Positions 41,134-50,253 of a DNA stretch of 64,000 bases are shown piece by piece. The stretch comes from Paenibacillus monticola. GTDB lineage: Bacteria > Bacillota > Bacilli > Paenibacillales > Paenibacillaceae. The stretch's first letter is position 1. Every line of letters begins with the position of its first letter. The notes beneath the pieces were generated by a model. The model was not told the origin of the DNA, made no database searches, and worked only from the letters and a program-made list of their open reading frames with translations. Position numbers and translations under genes: made by a program. The DNA is taken from the NCBI RefSeq assembly GCF_009664975.1, contig NZ_WJXB01000008.1, forward strand, positions 124,001-188,000. The letters are read 5' to 3'.

Positions 41134-44100
41134 GTGAGCAATTATTATTTTGAGTCAGGGAAACAAGAGTCAGGAACATTTGTGATGGAACAATTTCATG
41201 AGGGGAAGCCGTTCGCCAGCTTTCTGCCCGGGCTGGCCGGATTAAAAGGAATCCCGATGTGGACCTTCTATGTGAACAGGGGACAAGGAGTATGCAGCTT
41301 CGGGGTACGGGATAAGAATTCACCGATCATGGAATTCTCTCCGGCCAATATTTCCTATAAGAATGTAGCCTTATCCGGCTTCCGGACTTTTATCAAAATC
41401 AAAGGCGATTCAGAAATCTATGAGCCTTTTCAATCGGCGCGTCCCGATTCCGCAGCCAAGCGGATCATGACGATTCTGCCTAACGGACTTACCATCGAGG
41501 AAATTCATGGTGGGCATGGATTGAAGACGACTGTACATTATTTCAATCTGCCAAATGATGACTATGCAGCATTGGTACGTAGAGTGGAGATTGAGAATAT
41601 CAGTGACACGGCGGTTGAATTCGAGCTACTCGATGGTCTGCCGGAAATTCTGCCTTACGGGATAGAGAACAGTGGCTACAAAGATATCGGCAACCTGCTG
41701 CGCAGCTGGATGGAAGTCTATAATCTGGAGCAGGGCATTCCGTTCTATAAGCTGCGCTCCAGCACAAATGATGATGCGCAGGTCAGTGAAATTACCAATG
41801 GTCATTTCTACTTGTCCTTTACCGGAGAAGGGGAACAACTTGCACCAATCGTTGATTTTGAGGTTGTGTTTGGCAGCAATACGTCGCTGGCCTACCCTGA
41901 CCGTTTCGCGGAACTGCCGCTTGCGGAGCTTGTCAAGTTGCCCCAATATCCGGTCAACAAGGTGCCTTGCGGGTTCAGTGGTGTGGAGCGGAATCTTGCT
42001 CCAGGGGCCACTCTGATCCTGAATACTCTAATCGGACATGTGAACGATATCGACAAAATCAATCGGAAAGCGCAGCAGCTATGCAGTGACGATTATATTA
42101 CCCGCAAGGCTCAGGAAGCGGCCAGCCTCACGGAGGAGTTGACGGCAGACATTTCTACCCATACTTCCTCTGCCTTATTCGATGCCTACTGCCGGCAGTC
42201 TTATCTCGATAACTTCCTGCGCGGAGGATATCCTTTTATATTCGATAATGGCAAAGACGGTTATGTCGTCCATCTATACTCACGCAAGCACGGCGATATG
42301 GAGCGCGACTATAACTTCTTCTCGCTCGCACCGGAATATTATTCGCAAGGCAACGGGAATTTTCGGGACATGAATCAGAACCGGCGCAATGATGTTTTTT
42401 TTAATCCGAAAGTAGGCAGCTTCAATATCAAAATGTTTTACAGCCTGATTCAAGCAGATGGCAACAACCCACTGAGTGTGCAGGGAACGAGCTTCGAAGT
42501 GACCGCCGATCATAAGGAGCAGCTTGGTCAATGGCTTGGGGAGGTTGCACCCGGTCATGATGAGGGGTTAGACATACTGTGCCGTGGAAAGTTTACACCA
42601 GGACGACTGATCAACTACATTGCCGACCATAACATTGCCTTGACGGTGAGTGAAGAGGAGTTCTTATCGTCCATACTCTCCATGTCCCAGCAGAACATAG
42701 AGGCTGCTTTCGGGGAAGGCTTCTGGTCTGATCACTGGACCTATAACCTGGATCTGGTAGAGGGTTACCTTGATATTTTTCCAGATAAAAGACAAGAGCT
42801 GCTGTTTGGGGACGAGGACTACGCATTTTACGATAGTCCGGCGTATGTTCAGCCCCGCAGTGAGAAGTATGTCATTAGCGACGGCAAAGTGCGGCAATAT
42901 GGGGCGCTGCTAGAGGATGAGGAGAAGCTGCACAAGCTGAAACGGAAGGCCGGAGATACCCACTGGCTGCGCGTGGACGGCGGACATGGCTCTATTTATC
43001 GCAGCAGCCTGTTCGTGAAGATGTTATCTCTGACGCTCAATAAATTCGCCACCCTTGACCCTTACGGATTAGGTGTGGAGATGGAGGGCAATAAGCCGGG
43101 CTGGAATGATGCCATGAACGGGCTGCCGGGATTGTTTGGCTCAGGGATGAGTGAGACGTTTGAACTGAAGCGGAATGTTGTCTTTTTGCTGGATGTGCTT
43201 AAGAACGAGGCTAATGAGGAACTAAACATGGAACTGCCGGTGGAAATGGCCCAATTTCTGGAGCAGGTAGAACTTGCGGTTACTTCCGTGCTGTCTCACG
43301 AGCTTACGCAGTTCCGTTATTGGGATACTGTAGCATCAGCTCGTGAGGCTTACCGGGAAGCGGTTCGTTTTGGAATCAGCGGCCTGCAGTCTGGAATTTC
43401 ACTTGGGTTTATCCGGGAAGTACTCACCAAATTCCTTACCAAGCTGGACGAGGGTATCCGCCAGGCAGTTGAATTGGGGAACGGTCTAGTTCCGACCTAT
43501 TTCCGTTTTGAGGCGACTCAGTTTCATCCGGTGAAGGATCATGAGGGGAACCCAGTAATCAGTGCGTATGGACTACCTAAGGCTGTAGTTGAGGCATTTG
43601 AAGTCTATGCACTCCCTTATTTCCTGGAAGGTCCAACACGCTGGCTAAAGACGCTGAAAGATCCTGAACAGGCAAAGAGCGTCTACCATTTCATCAAAAA
43701 AACAGAGCTGTATGATCCTACTACCTCCATGTATCAAACCTCGGTCAGCCTTGACGGGGAATCTAATGAAATTGGCCGTATGCGAGCTTTTACGCCGGGC
43801 TGGCTGGAACGAGAGTCAAACTTCCTGCATATGTCCTACAAATATTTGCTGGAGCTGTTGAAGGCCGGACTATATGAAGAGTTTTATGGAGAATTAACAA
43901 CTTCACTTGTTCCGTTCCTGGACCCCGCTGTATATGGACGGAGCACATTAGAGAATTCATCCTTTATTGCTACGGGCGGCAATCCTGATCCCGGTGTGCA
44001 TGGCAGAGGGTTCGTCGCTAGGCTGAGCGGATCGACAGCAGAATTTCTCAGTATGTGGAGAGTAATGATGGCGGGTAAGAAGGTATTCTCGGTCGTGGAT

Positions 44101-44376
44101 GGAGAGCTTGCCTTGACGCTGGCACCGGCACTGCCGGGATGGCTATTCGATGAGCAAGGCTATCTTTCCTTCACCTTCCTTGGAAGTACAGGAGTGACCT
44201 ACTATAATCCACGTCGAGTGGATACTTTCGGAGAGCAGGGGACAGTCATTAAGAGTCTTCAGCTTGTCTATCGGGAGGGAACAGTAATCGAGATCTCCGG
44301 GGCATTGTTGCGCGGGGAGCATGCGGAGGCTTTGCGGCGCGGTGAAATTACCGAGATTCAGGTGGTACTTACGTAA
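41134..44376 (+). CDS. Glycoside phosphorylase-like protein, probably GH161 (beta-1,3-oligoglucan phosphorylase)
   Basis: Cytoplasmic protein of 1080 aa without signal peptide, starting at a GTG 7 bases after AAGGAGG. The N-terminal half looks like the beta-sandwich of GH94-clan phosphorylases (GGHGLKTTVHYFNLPNDDYA), and the second half is a helical (alpha/alpha)6-type barrel with GGYPFIFDNGKDGYVVHLYS and WLRVDGGHGSIYRSSL. The segment KPGWNDAMNGLPGLFG, with Asp659, corresponds to the catalytic acid region of GH94 enzymes. Length and context (GH30, GH16) fit GH161, described in Paenibacillus polymyxa and Euglena. If so, it would split beta-1,3-glucooligosaccharides with phosphate into glucose 1-phosphate. 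Family assignment is from memory and needs a profile search. Confidence 0.72.
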   Translation: MSNYYFESGKQESGTFVMEQFHEGKPFASFLPGLAGLKGIPMWTFYVNRGQGVCSFGVRDKNSPIMEFSPANISYKNVALSGFRTFIKIKGDSEIYEPFQSARPDSAAKRIMTILPNGLTIEEIHGGHGLKTTVHYFNLPNDDYAALVRRVEIENISDTAVEFELLDGLPEILPYGIENSGYKDIGNLLRSWMEVYNLEQGIPFYKLRSSTNDDAQVSEITNGHFYLSFTGEGEQLAPIVDFEVVFGSNTSLAYPDRFAELPLAELVKLPQYPVNKVPCGFSGVERNLAPGATLILNTLIGHVNDIDKINRKAQQLCSDDYITRKAQEAASLTEELTADISTHTSSALFDAYCRQSYLDNFLRGGYPFIFDNGKDGYVVHLYSRKHGDMERDYNFFSLAPEYYSQGNGNFRDMNQNRRNDVFFNPKVGSFNIKMFYSLIQADGNNPLSVQGTSFEVTADHKEQLGQWLGEVAPGHDEGLDILCRGKFTPGRLINYIADHNIALTVSEEEFLSSILSMSQQNIEAAFGEGFWSDHWTYNLDLVEGYLDIFPDKRQELLFGDEDYAFYDSPAYVQPRSEKYVISDGKVRQYGALLEDEEKLHKLKRKAGDTHWLRVDGGHGSIYRSSLFVKMLSLTLNKFATLDPYGLGVEMEGNKPGWNDAMNGLPGLFGSGMSETFELKRNVVFLLDVLKNEANEELNMELPVEMAQFLEQVELAVTSVLSHELTQFRYWDTVASAREAYREAVRFGISGLQSGISLGFIREVLTKFLTKLDEGIRQAVELGNGLVPTYFRFEATQFHPVKDHEGNPVISAYGLPKAVVEAFEVYALPYFLEGPTRWLKTLKDPEQAKSVYHFIKKTELYDPTTSMYQTSVSLDGESNEIGRMRAFTPGWLERESNFLHMSYKYLLELLKAGLYEEFYGELTTSLVPFLDPAVYGRSTLENSSFIATGGNPDPGVHGRGFVARLSGSTAEFLSMWRVMMAGKKVFSVVDGELALTLAPALPGWLFDEQGYLSFTFLGSTGVTYYNPRRVDTFGEQGTVIKSLQLVYREGTVIEISGALLRGEHAEALRRGEITEIQVVLT

Positions 44377-44387
44377 CGTATGAAGTT

Positions 44388-44440
44388 GGGGGTTCCATTT
44401 TTCGTAGAGAATGTGACTCAATCCGAAATATGGAACCCCT
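44388..44440. terminator. Terminator-like hairpin after the phosphorylase gene
   Basis: GGGGTTCCAT plus TTCG pairs with CGAA and ATGGAACCCC (one bulge). Only a TT follows, so termination may be partial. Confidence 0.6.
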
Positions 44441-44499
44441 TATCCAAAATATGAAACCTTACGGTCCTGGGCAAAAACTAATAAAATTGATCTATACCC

Positions 44500-44513
44500 T
44501 GTAAGCGCTTTTA
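44500..44513 (+). promoter_or_regulatory. cre-like site before the sugar ABC transporter
   Basis: TGTAAGCGCTTTTA closely fits the CcpA site TGWAANCGNTWNCA. It is 38 bases before the first permease gene, so glucose repression of the importer is expected. Confidence 0.65.
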
Positions 44514-44550
44514 AAAATAGAGATCTAGCTGGAGCCTGGAGGACCGTAAG

Positions 44551-45552
44551 ATGAAAAACAAAAGAAATGAAATGACAACAGTACCCATGGAAACGATGGC
44601 CCCTCTCGGGATACCGCCGGTTCAGAAAGAAGTTGTGAGCCCTTACCGTAAGCTGTGGAAAAGACTTGTCGTCCAAAGGCATCTGCAAACAATGGCTCTA
44701 CTAGGCGTAGTCTGGATGATTATATTCAACTACATTCCGATGTATGGCATTATTATTGCCTTCAAGGAATACAACATCGTCAAGTCGATTTCGGAGGCCC
44801 CATGGGTAGGACTTGCACATTTTAGGGAGTTTCTGGATGACGACAATTTAGCAAGTGTCATCAAAAACACCTTGGGAATCAGTTTAATCAAGTTAGTTAT
44901 CGGATTTCCACTGCCCATCATATTCGCGCTATTCCTGAACGAGATTCGTTCGATCCGATTCAAGAAAACTATTCAGACGATTTCATATTTGCCGCATTTT
45001 CTCTCTTGGGTTGTGCTTGGTGGGATTCTAGCTACATGGCTGTCGGATGTGGGGATCATTAACCATATTTTAATGGCTCTTCATATGATTGATCAACCGA
45101 TTTCATATTTGGCCGAGCCTAAGTACTTCTGGACGATCATCATCACCTCGGATATTTGGAAAGAGCTGGGCTGGTCAGCCATCATCTATCTGGCCGCTAT
45201 TGCGGGAGTATCTCCCGAGATGTATGAGGCGGCGACCATTGACGGAGCTGGTCGTTTTCAGAAGATGTGGTTCGTTACTCTGCCGGCGATCAAATCAACG
45301 ATCAGTATTCTGTTTATTCTTTCGGTCAGCGGTGTGCTGAACTCTAACTTCGACCAAATCCTGGTTCTGCGCAACTCGCTTAATGACAGCGCCAGTAACG
45401 TAATTGACTATTACGTTTACTATACAGGACTTCTTTCAGGCCGTTTCTCATATTCTGCTGCGGTCGGACTGTTCAAATCGGTTATCGCTCTCATATTGCT
45501 GTTGATTGCCAACCAAGTATCCAAAAAAATCAACGACACATCGTTGTTTTAG
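44551..45552 (+). CDS. Sugar ABC transporter permease, LplB type
   Basis: Membrane subunit of 333 aa with six helices. YIPMYGIIIAFKEYN, the EAA-loop EMYEAATIDGAGRFQKMWFV and a C-terminal hydrophobic stretch are typical of LplB/YtcP-class permeases that accompany large lipoprotein binding proteins. It probably takes beta-glucan oligosaccharides; this is an inference from the neighbouring GH30, phosphorylase and GH16 genes. It starts 18 bases before the next permease gene. No ATPase gene occurs nearby, as usual for this class, which shares an MsmK/MsmX-type ATPase. Confidence 0.93.
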   Translation: MKNKRNEMTTVPMETMAPLGIPPVQKEVVSPYRKLWKRLVVQRHLQTMALLGVVWMIIFNYIPMYGIIIAFKEYNIVKSISEAPWVGLAHFREFLDDDNLASVIKNTLGISLIKLVIGFPLPIIFALFLNEIRSIRFKKTIQTISYLPHFLSWVVLGGILATWLSDVGIINHILMALHMIDQPISYLAEPKYFWTIIITSDIWKELGWSAIIYLAAIAGVSPEMYEAATIDGAGRFQKMWFVTLPAIKSTISILFILSVSGVLNSNFDQILVLRNSLNDSASNVIDYYVYYTGLLSGRFSYSAAVGLFKSVIALILLLIANQVSKKINDTSLF

Positions 45553-45570
45553 GCCAAGGAGGACCTGCAC

Positions 45571-46461
45571 ATGTTTGCTCTAAACCGCAAAACGAAGAGC
45601 GAAGCCCTCTTCGATCTAGCCAATAATCTCATTATGTTGTGTGTATGTTTTCTTACCCTGTACCCCATCTGGTACGTATTGATAAACGCCTTTAACGATG
45701 GCAAAGACGCCATGCTGGGCAACATTTACTGGTGGCCACGCGAGTTTACTCTGGAAAATTACAAGGCAGTGCTCGCCAGTCCAGGCATTATGCAGTCCAT
45801 GTGGATCACCGTTGCCAAAACGCTACTTGGTGTGGGCCTGCATGTATTCTTTACAGCTATGGTTGCCTATGCTCTTTCCCGTAAAGATTTGATTGGTGGC
45901 AAGTTTTATATTCTGATGGGTACGGTTACGCTTTTCTTCGGCGGTGGACTCATCCCGACTTATCTGTTAATTAAGGATCTTCATCTTCTGGAGAATTTCC
46001 TAGTTTACATTATTCCGGTTATGTTCAGCTTTTTCGATCTCATTATCTTCATGACCTTCTTTCGGGAGATTCCCGAGGGTTTAGAGGAAGCAGCACATAT
46101 TGACGGGGCAAATGACTGGACTATCTTCATGCGGATCATATTGCCGGTATCCATGCCTGTTATCGCTACCATTGCGCTATTCCATGGCGTATATCAATGG
46201 AATGATTATTTTACAGGGATGATCTATATCAATAGCGAGACGCTGCAGCCGATTCAGACGTACCTGTTCCGTGTTGTGGCCCAGTCCAGTTCAAGTCAGA
46301 TGATGGTGGCCGTGCAGGGCAACGCCGCGAACAGAACGGTAACCTCACAGTCCATCAAACTGGCCACAATGGTAGTTACTACACTTCCAATCGTGTTCGT
46401 CTACCCGTTCCTGCAACGTTATTTTGTCAAAGGAATGATGATTGGCTCCATTAAAGGTTGA
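45571..46461 (+). CDS. Sugar ABC transporter permease, LplC/YtcP type
   Basis: Second permease subunit, 296 aa. DLANNLIMLCVCFLTLYPIW, VGTVTLFFGGGLIPTYLLIK-like segment near residue 115-140, and the EAA loop LEEAAHIDGANDWTIFMRI identify the LplC group. AAGGAGG lies before the ATG. It forms the channel with the preceding LplB-type permease. Confidence 0.93.
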   Translation: MFALNRKTKSEALFDLANNLIMLCVCFLTLYPIWYVLINAFNDGKDAMLGNIYWWPREFTLENYKAVLASPGIMQSMWITVAKTLLGVGLHVFFTAMVAYALSRKDLIGGKFYILMGTVTLFFGGGLIPTYLLIKDLHLLENFLVYIIPVMFSFFDLIIFMTFFREIPEGLEEAAHIDGANDWTIFMRIILPVSMPVIATIALFHGVYQWNDYFTGMIYINSETLQPIQTYLFRVVAQSSSSQMMVAVQGNAANRTVTSQSIKLATMVVTTLPIVFVYPFLQRYFVKGMMIGSIKG

Positions 46462-46574
46462 GTTCCGAAGGAACTCTGCTCTGCATGACCCAAGGTAACA
46501 TCTCCAGCCGCCTTACAGCGGTTCTGGAGTTATCAATTATAACTAAACAATTATCAGAAAAGGGGCAAGAAAGT

Positions 46575-48260
46575 ATGGGCATAACACGCAAACCAGGGAA
46601 AATGATGGTGCTGTTACTGGCACTGGTTATGACATTGACCACAGTAGGATGTTCTAGCAACGCTAACAAGAACAACGAAACAACAGCAAACAACGGAAAT
46701 ACAACAAATGTTGCTGCTACAACAGAACCAACTGCTGCTGCAGTATCGGCGGATGAACCAGGATGGAAATCAGATACTTCGCCAATTACGTTTGACTGGT
46801 ACCTGAATTTTGCTTGGTTCCCTAATAAATGGGGCGTTGATCCAACCTCCCAATATGTTACTAAGAAAACCGGTGTTAATCTTAACTTCATCGTTCCTGC
46901 AGGTAATGAGAATGAAAAGCTGAATACCCTGATTGCTTCAGGTAAGATGCCCGATTTCATTACGCTGGGATTCTGGGAAGACGCTGTCAAGAAAATGATT
47001 GAAGGCGATCTGGTGCTTCCGCTCAACAAGCTGGCTGAAGAATACGATCCGTACTTCTTCAAAGTTTCCGATGCTGATAAGCTCGGATGGAACACGCAAG
47101 AGGACGGTAATGTCTATGGCTATCCGAACTCTTCTTCCTCCCCGGCTGACTATGAAAAGTATGGCGACAACTATGTTTCGAACCAAGTGTTTGTTGTACG
47201 CAAGGATATGTACGAAGCCATTGGCAGTCCTGATATGCGGACACCAGAAGGTTTCCTGAACGCTCTCAAGATGGCTAAAGAGAAATTCCCTGATATCAAT
47301 GGTCAACCGCTAATCCCACTCGGTCTGCACGAGTTTACCGCAACCGGTAACGATTCCTTGGAAGGTTACATTCAGAACTTCTTGGCGATTCCACGGGAAA
47401 AAGACGGCAAGCTGTATAACCGTGAAACTGACCCTGAATATATCCGCTGGATGAAGACACTCCGCCAAGCCAACCAAGACGGACTGCTTGCTAAGGATAT
47501 TTTCATCGACAAACGTCCGCAGATGGAAGAAAAGATTACTCAAGGCCGATATTTCGCAATGCTATATCAACGTACTGACTTCGCAGCACAGCTAGGTACG
47601 CTGTATCAGCAAGATCCGAACAAAATTTATATCGCTGTGGATGGACCTGCTAACACTAACCTGGATGCACCACGTCTGAACGGCCCTGGTATTTCCGGTT
47701 GGACAGTAACCCTGATCTCCAAAGATGTAAAGGATAAAGCTCGTGCTATCAAGTTCCTCAGCTACCTGAACAGTGAAGAAGGCAATAAAGATCTATTCTT
47801 AGGTGAAAAAGGTGTCAGCTATGATACTATTGACGGAAAAGATCAATTTAAGCCTGAAGTATTTGATCTGATGAATAAAGACCGTTCGGCGTTTGATAAG
47901 AAATACGGTTCTTCATTCACTTTCTGGATGATGCAGAATACAAATATCACCGACCAATGGGCCCCTAAATCGGTTGAGCCTTACAAACAGCTGGAAGATT
48001 GGACGAGAGGAAAAGCATTCAGTAACTCTGAATTTGACCAAATCGATCCACTGGGTAACTCTCCAGAAGGTATTATCGGTAGTAAGATTAAAGAACTGCG
48101 CGGCAAAACCTTTCCTAAGCTGCTGATGGCTCCTTCCGATGCAGAATTTGATAAAATTTGGACGGAGTATATCAACAAACAAAAGGAAATTGGTCTTGAT
48201 AAATTCCAAGCCTTCCAACAAGTGAAATATGAAGAAAACAAGAAAAAGCTTGGTATGTAA
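46575..48260 (+). CDS. Extracellular sugar-binding lipoprotein (LplA type)
   Basis: Lipid-anchored solute-binding protein of 561 aa. The signal peptide ends at Cys26 (LTTVGC), followed by an Asn/Thr/Ala linker. It has the family's large size, TFDWYLNFAWFPNKWGVDPT near the N-terminus, and a later FNNEW-type ending typical of LplA proteins used for oligosaccharides. The ATG at 46575 has AGGGGCAAGAAAG upstream; an in-frame ATG at 46458 overlaps the previous gene but lacks a lipobox-compatible start. It completes the import system. Ligand inferred as a glucan oligosaccharide. Confidence 0.92.
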   Translation: MGITRKPGKMMVLLLALVMTLTTVGCSSNANKNNETTANNGNTTNVAATTEPTAAAVSADEPGWKSDTSPITFDWYLNFAWFPNKWGVDPTSQYVTKKTGVNLNFIVPAGNENEKLNTLIASGKMPDFITLGFWEDAVKKMIEGDLVLPLNKLAEEYDPYFFKVSDADKLGWNTQEDGNVYGYPNSSSSPADYEKYGDNYVSNQVFVVRKDMYEAIGSPDMRTPEGFLNALKMAKEKFPDINGQPLIPLGLHEFTATGNDSLEGYIQNFLAIPREKDGKLYNRETDPEYIRWMKTLRQANQDGLLAKDIFIDKRPQMEEKITQGRYFAMLYQRTDFAAQLGTLYQQDPNKIYIAVDGPANTNLDAPRLNGPGISGWTVTLISKDVKDKARAIKFLSYLNSEEGNKDLFLGEKGVSYDTIDGKDQFKPEVFDLMNKDRSAFDKKYGSSFTFWMMQNTNITDQWAPKSVEPYKQLEDWTRGKAFSNSEFDQIDPLGNSPEGIIGSKIKELRGKTFPKLLMAPSDAEFDKIWTEYINKQKEIGLDKFQAFQQVKYEENKKKLGM

Positions 48261-48292
48261 TATATAATTATGTACTATTAGATTGCCTAAAT

Positions 48293-48309
48293 GCCCGCTG
48301 ACCGCGGGC
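48293..48309 (+). other. Small GC hairpin between binding protein and kinase genes
   Basis: GCCCGC and GCGGGC with a 5-base loop, followed by TTTGGG. It may reduce read-through into the sensor kinase gene and so set unequal expression. Confidence 0.5.
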
Positions 48310-48354
48310 TTTGGGTGATTTTTAGACGTTTTATCAGCGAGGTGGACAATAGAT

Positions 48355-50253
48355 TTGGAATTAGGCAAGCGTACAGCAGGTTTATGGGATTCGTTCACCT
48401 ATTGGTTTGGGCGCCGCTCACTTCAAAGCCGCCTGATTGCCGCTTATATTTTTATTATATTGGGCCCCTGTTTAATGGTGTCCTTTTATTCATATGGAGC
48501 TATTAATAATACGTACGTCAGTGATGCCATTGATAAAAACAGCTATCTGCTGCAGATGGAGAAGCTGTATATTAATAATCAGATTGAATCGATGGAACGG
48601 GCTGTTCAAATGGCTTATGAAGATAAAGAAGTGAGGGAATATCTCGCTTATACGAAAGAGCCAGATTTGAGTGAGTTGGTCGAGTTTAATACCGATGTGT
48701 TTATTAATATGACGCGCATCCAGTACAACAATCCTAACCTTGAACATTTACGCTTGTATTCGAACAGCAATGTCCATGAGATTTGGCCGATTTTTTTCCG
48801 TGAGGTCCGTGTATCCACTGAGCCGTGGTATCAGAAAGCACTGAAGCTGAAAGGGCAGTTGTCCTGGTCTTTTCTGAATAATGACACTGAGCTGATGAAT
48901 CGTTTCGCCGGACAGACTCCGAAGCTTGTACCGAAGGTCTCCCTCTTACGTGAAATGAGCGTTCCGACAAATAACCACATCGGGATGGTTCAAGTCGATA
49001 TGCTGCTGGAGCGGTTTACACCCAAGACTTATACAACTGTGCAGGACAGCCAGTCTCAAATGTTTCTTGTCGATGAGGAAATGCAGCTGTTTACGCGTCC
49101 AGACCACTCGTTTCTGCAGGAGAATGGGGAAATGGCCGTTGCCATCGCAGATCGCCTTGAGGCGTACAGGAAGACAGGGAATTGGGATATTAACTATACA
49201 GAGAATGGAAAGTCATTTCTGCTTATAAACACACCGCTGGATCGAATTAATGCGTATCTGCTCAATGTAGTTTCTATGGAAGGCGTTATGAAGGACATTT
49301 CACACACACGCAACCTGATTATTGGAGTGAATATCGGCTTTATTATATTAGTAACCGCAATTGCCTATGTACTGAATGCATTTATTCTTAAGAACCTACG
49401 TGTCTTGACCGAAACGATGAAAAAAGTGCGCAGAGGCGAAGCCTACACTGCAATCACTGTTCGGGGTGGAGGGGAAGTCGGCGAGCTGGCGCATCATTTC
49501 TCTAAGCTGATGAATACGATTAATACGCTGGTAGCCCAAGCCGTATACAAGCAGGCATTATCGAAAGAAGCAGAGCTGCGCACACTGCACAATCAGATTG
49601 ATGCGCACTTCCTGTATAATACGCTCGAGAATATTAAGATGTTGGCCGAAATGGAGGACCAGCGGACCATTTCGGATGCATTAACCTCGCTCGGCGGGAT
49701 GATGCGTTATAATTTCAAATGGTCTGGTGAGTATGTTAAGCTGCGTGATGAAATTCGCCATATCGAGAATTACATTGAAGTGATGAATATTCGCTTCGAG
49801 CACCCCATAGTGCTGATGTTGAATATTGAGCATTCCTATGCTGAGCTGGAGGTGCTGAAAATGTCGCTGCAGCCCATAGTTGAGAATAGTGTGAAGCATG
49901 CCTGGTACGGGGAACAAGAGGAAGCGGAGAATCGAACCATCCACATTGATGTTTCGGAAGGGGATGGGGATATTTTTATAGCGATACGTGATAATGGCAG
50001 CGGACTTACAACGGATCGATTATTGACTTTGCACGAAGCTCTTTATGCCAAAGAGGAAGTGAGCGAATTCGCTTCCGAGCCGGGAGATCACACGCGCAGA
50101 GCTGGAGGAATCGGGCTAAGAAATGTACATCAACGTCTGCAGTTGTTCTATGGCGAAGAATATGGACTTGAGGTACAGAGTTCTATAGGGAGGGGAACGA
50201 CAGTGTTCATGACCTTGCCAAAAGTTCTTTTGACGGGAGACAAGCAACTATGA
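48355..50253 (+). CDS. YesM-type sensor histidine kinase
   Basis: Membrane kinase of 632 aa. TM1 about 25-45, a large extracellular domain (dCache-like, about 50-325), TM2 about 320-345, HAMP, then the His_kinase domain with His418 in QIDAHFLYNTLENIKM and ATPase motifs VENSVKHAW and RDNGSGL. The start is TTG at 48355 with AGGTGG 9 bases upstream; an ATG further in would cut into TM1. It overlaps the response regulator gene by 4 bases. Pairs of this type normally sense an oligosaccharide-loaded binding protein and activate the adjacent importer. Confidence 0.93.
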   Translation: MELGKRTAGLWDSFTYWFGRRSLQSRLIAAYIFIILGPCLMVSFYSYGAINNTYVSDAIDKNSYLLQMEKLYINNQIESMERAVQMAYEDKEVREYLAYTKEPDLSELVEFNTDVFINMTRIQYNNPNLEHLRLYSNSNVHEIWPIFFREVRVSTEPWYQKALKLKGQLSWSFLNNDTELMNRFAGQTPKLVPKVSLLREMSVPTNNHIGMVQVDMLLERFTPKTYTTVQDSQSQMFLVDEEMQLFTRPDHSFLQENGEMAVAIADRLEAYRKTGNWDINYTENGKSFLLINTPLDRINAYLLNVVSMEGVMKDISHTRNLIIGVNIGFIILVTAIAYVLNAFILKNLRVLTETMKKVRRGEAYTAITVRGGGEVGELAHHFSKLMNTINTLVAQAVYKQALSKEAELRTLHNQIDAHFLYNTLENIKMLAEMEDQRTISDALTSLGGMMRYNFKWSGEYVKLRDEIRHIENYIEVMNIRFEHPIVLMLNIEHSYAELEVLKMSLQPIVENSVKHAWYGEQEEAENRTIHIDVSEGDGDIFIAIRDNGSGLTTDRLLTLHEALYAKEEVSEFASEPGDHTRRAGGIGLRNVHQRLQLFYGEEYGLEVQSSIGRGTTVFMTLPKVLLTGDKQL

